The notes beneath the pieces were generated by a model. The model was not told the DNA's origin. It saw only the letters and a program-made list of their open reading frames with translations, and made no database searches. Position numbers and translations under genes: made by a program. From NCBI RefSeq assembly GCF_003075095.1, contig NZ_QCZF01000009.1, positions 62,001-126,000 of the forward strand: a DNA stretch of 64,000 nt, written 5' to 3'. The DNA comes from Blastococcus litoris (GTDB lineage: Bacteria; Actinomycetota; Actinomycetes; Mycobacteriales; Geodermatophilaceae). Shown piece after piece: positions 62,328 through 64,000 of the stretch; the first letter of the stretch is position 1; the number at the start of each line of letters is the position of its first letter.

Positions 62328-62864
62328 GTGACGCCCGACGCCTGGTTGCTGCTCGTCGGCGCGCTCGTGCTCCTGCTCGCCGCCTGGGTCGCCTGGACGC
62401 TCACCCGGCTCGGCCGGCTGGAGGACCGCGTCGAGCGGGCCTGGCTGGCCCTCGACACCCAGCTGCAGCGGCGCGCCGGCCTGGCCGAGGAGCTGGCCCG
62501 CGACTACCCGGCGGCCGTCGGGGAGGACCGCGCCGAGTACCTGGCCGCCTTCGCGGCGGACGCCCGCCGGCCGGTGGACGGCGACCGCGAGCTGTCCGAG
62601 AACGCCCTCGGCCGCGAGCTGCGCGAGCTGCCGGGGGACCTGCGGGGGGTGCCGCACTCGCTCCGGACCGACCTGGAGGGCACCGGGATCCGGGTGGGCC
62701 TCGCCCGGCGCTTCTACAACGACGCGGTGCGCGACACCCGCGCGCTGCGCCGCTCGCGGCTGGCCCGCCTGCTGCGCCTGCACGGCCGCCGCCCGGTGCC
62801 GCGTTTCTTCGACATCGACGACCGCGTCGAGCAGGCGGCCGGGGCCGGTCGGCCCGCTCGCTGA
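62328..62864 (+). CDS. LemA-like membrane-anchored protein
   Basis: A 178-residue protein with one N-terminal helix (about residues 5-24). A helical domain follows with NRx-like [26 protein letters not shown] and [24 protein letters not shown], which resemble LemA family helices (the RFYNDAV motif). The C-terminus has PRFFDIDD, as in many LemA proteins. The function is unknown. Its position in the PIM operon next to pdxS suggests envelope work, but nothing in the sequence proves it. Confidence 0.75.
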   Translation: MTPDAWLLLVGALVLLLAAWVAWTLTRLGRLEDRVERAWLALDTQLQRRAGLAEELARDYPAAVGEDRAEYLAAFAADARRPVDGDRELSENALGRELRELPGDLRGVPHSLRTDLEGTGIRVGLARRFYNDAVRDTRALRRSRLARLLRLHGRRPVPRFFDIDDRVEQAAGAGRPAR

Positions 62865-62870
62865 CCGCCG

Positions 62871-62876
62871 TAGGAT
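62871..62876 (+). promoter_or_regulatory. Candidate -10 for pdxS
   Basis: TAGGAT lies 47 bases before the pdxS GTG, which has TTAGG as a weak ribosome site at 62906-62910. Confidence 0.4.
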
Positions 62877-62917
62877 CGGCCTTCCGAAGATCGTCCGACG
62901 ACCGGTTAGGCATCCCC

Positions 62918-63814
62918 GTGTCCGCGCAGACCCCCTCCACCGGCACCGACCGCGTCAAGCGCGGCATGGCCGAGCAGCTCAAGGGCGGCGTCATCATGGA
63001 CGTCGTCACGCCCGACCAGGCGAAGATCGCCGAGGACGCCGGCGCGGTGGCCGTCATGGCCCTGGAGCGGGTCCCCGCCGACATCCGGGCCCAGGGCGGC
63101 ATCGCGCGGATGAGCGACCCCGACATGATCGAGGGCATCATCGGCGCCGTCTCGATCCCGGTGATGGCGAAGGCCCGCATCGGCCACTTCGTCGAGGCGC
63201 AGGTCCTGCAGGCGCTCGGGGTCGACTACATCGACGAGTCCGAGGTGCTGACCCCGGCCGACGAGGCGCACCACATCGCCAAGTCGCAGTTCACGGTGCC
63301 GTTCGTGTGCGGTGCCACCGACCTCGGCGAGGCGCTCCGGCGGATCTCCGAGGGCGCGGCGATGATCCGCTCCAAGGGCGAGGCCGGCACCGGCAACGTC
63401 GTCGAGGCCACCCGGCACATGCGCTCGATCCGTGCCGGAATCAAGGCGCTCGGCACGCTCGACGAGACCGAGCTCTTCGTCGCGGCCAAGGAGCTGCGCG
63501 CGCCCTACGACCTCGTCGTCGAGGTGGCGCGGCTGGGCAAGCTGCCCGTCGTCCTGTTCACCGCCGGCGGCATCGCCACGCCCGCGGACGCCGCGATGAT
63601 GATGCAGCTCGGCGCCGAGGGCGTCTTCGTCGGTTCCGGCATCTTCAAGTCCGGCGACCCCGCGCAGCGGGCCGCCGCGATCGTGCAGGCGACGACGTTC
63701 CACGACGACCCCGACGTCATCGCCAAGGTGTCGCGCGGCCTGGGCGAGCCCATGGTCGGCATCAACGTCTCCACGCTCCCGGAGAGCGAGCGGTACGCCA
63801 CTCGGGGCTGGTGA
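62918..63814 (+). CDS. pdxS: Pyridoxal 5'-phosphate synthase subunit PdxS
   Basis: A 298-residue (beta-alpha)8 subunit that makes PLP from ribose 5-phosphate, glyceraldehyde 3-phosphate and ammonia from PdxT. Catalytic lysines lie in VMAKARIGH and [11 protein letters not shown], with Asp in VDYIDESE and the phosphate loop AGGIATP. PdxT is not within the window; in mycobacteria it follows a little further on. Full length for the family. GTG 62918, with a GTGA overlap into the next gene. Confidence 0.97.
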   Translation: MSAQTPSTGTDRVKRGMAEQLKGGVIMDVVTPDQAKIAEDAGAVAVMALERVPADIRAQGGIARMSDPDMIEGIIGAVSIPVMAKARIGHFVEAQVLQALGVDYIDESEVLTPADEAHHIAKSQFTVPFVCGATDLGEALRRISEGAAMIRSKGEAGTGNVVEATRHMRSIRAGIKALGTLDETELFVAAKELRAPYDLVVEVARLGKLPVVLFTAGGIATPADAAMMMQLGAEGVFVGSGIFKSGDPAQRAAAIVQATTFHDDPDVIAKVSRGLGEPMVGINVSTLPESERYATRGW

Positions 63815-64000
63815 GCACCGCGGGCGACGACCGCGTCCGGGGGATCGACCTCGCCCGCGGTCTCGCCGTCCTCGGCATGTTCGGGGCGCACCTGCGGATC
63901 GGCACCGAGCTGACGGCCGATCCGTCGAGCTGGGCGGCGGTCGTCGACGGCCGCTCGTCGGTCCTGTTCGCCACGCTCGCCGGCGTGTCGATGGCCCTGC
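63811..64000 (+). CDS. Heparan-alpha-glucosaminide N-acetyltransferase-like/DUF1624 membrane protein (partial)
   Basis: 63 codons run off the right edge. GTG 63811 overlaps the pdxS stop. [21 protein letters not shown] is the RxxGIDxxRGxAVLGM opening shared by DUF418/DUF1624 acyltransferase-like membrane proteins, followed by the start of a second hydrophobic segment ([12 protein letters not shown]). The C-terminal part needed to tell the two families apart is outside the window. Confidence 0.75.
   Translation, partial: MSTAGDDRVRGIDLARGLAVLGMFGAHLRIGTELTADPSSWAAVVDGRSSVLFATLAGVSMAL

Noticed and set aside
1-64000. CRISPR arrays, prophage, insertion sequences, rRNA
   Set aside because: No regular spacer-repeat units, transposase or phage structural genes, or rRNA sequence were found.

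Overview
The window is very GC-rich, uses GTG starts heavily, and carries gene orders typical of Actinobacteria: hisH-hisA-hisF-hisI-trpE-trpC-trpB-trpA-lgt, polA/rpsA/coaE, and thrS-HIT-pgsA-patA-pimA-pdxS. An SsgA-family regulator, a SigK/RskA-type sigma/anti-sigma pair, DUF222 debris and phosphatidylinositol-mannoside genes fit a Geodermatophilaceae-like soil actinobacterium (inference; no 16S is present). It is a chromosomal backbone region. I see no phage, insertion sequence, CRISPR array or rRNA.

Layout. 1-29400 holds histidine and tryptophan biosynthesis: hisH, then hisA-ridA-hisF, then hisI-trpE-TIGR02234 membrane protein, then trpC, trpB-trpA-lgt, then gltB-gltD. Between these lie an M28 peptidase, an SDR/nitroreductase pair, a heterodimeric ABC exporter, small membrane proteins, a flavin dehydrogenase and a broken AbiEi-like gene bracketed by two copies of a 60-base palindromic repeat. 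29400-36600 holds pyk-tesB, an aromatic amino acid decarboxylase, a tRNA with a Leu(CAA) anticodon but a short variable arm, an ANTAR response regulator, a substrate-binding lipoprotein whose two halves are in reversed order, and a decayed DUF222 gene. 36600-41000 is the livH-livM-livG-livF branched-chain-type transporter on the minus strand. 41000-49000 holds polA, rpsA, coaE and small genes. 49000-52200 has three tRNAs, ssgA, the sigma/anti-sigma operon and a fourth tRNA. 52200-55100 has a DHFR-fold protein and a multicopper oxidase with a cupredoxin-like lipoprotein. 55300-64000 has MOSC, CapA-like, thrS and the PIM-lipid operon running into pdxS.

How the genes work together. PriA (hisA) probably serves both His and Trp pathways, because no trpF lies here. 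GltBD supplies glutamate. The liv transporter and the permuted binding protein probably form one uptake system. PgsA, PatA and PimA make the first phosphatidylinositol-mannoside intermediates.

Two signals run through the window. At least 18 genes have a TANNNT hexamer 6-8 bases before the start codon and no ribosome binding site in the gap, which points to leaderless mRNAs. At several tight junctions the upstream TAG stop codon is itself the start of that hexamer. Within operons most joints are 4-base GTGA/ATGA overlaps. The most unusual single item is the circularly permuted binding protein at 34462-35790.
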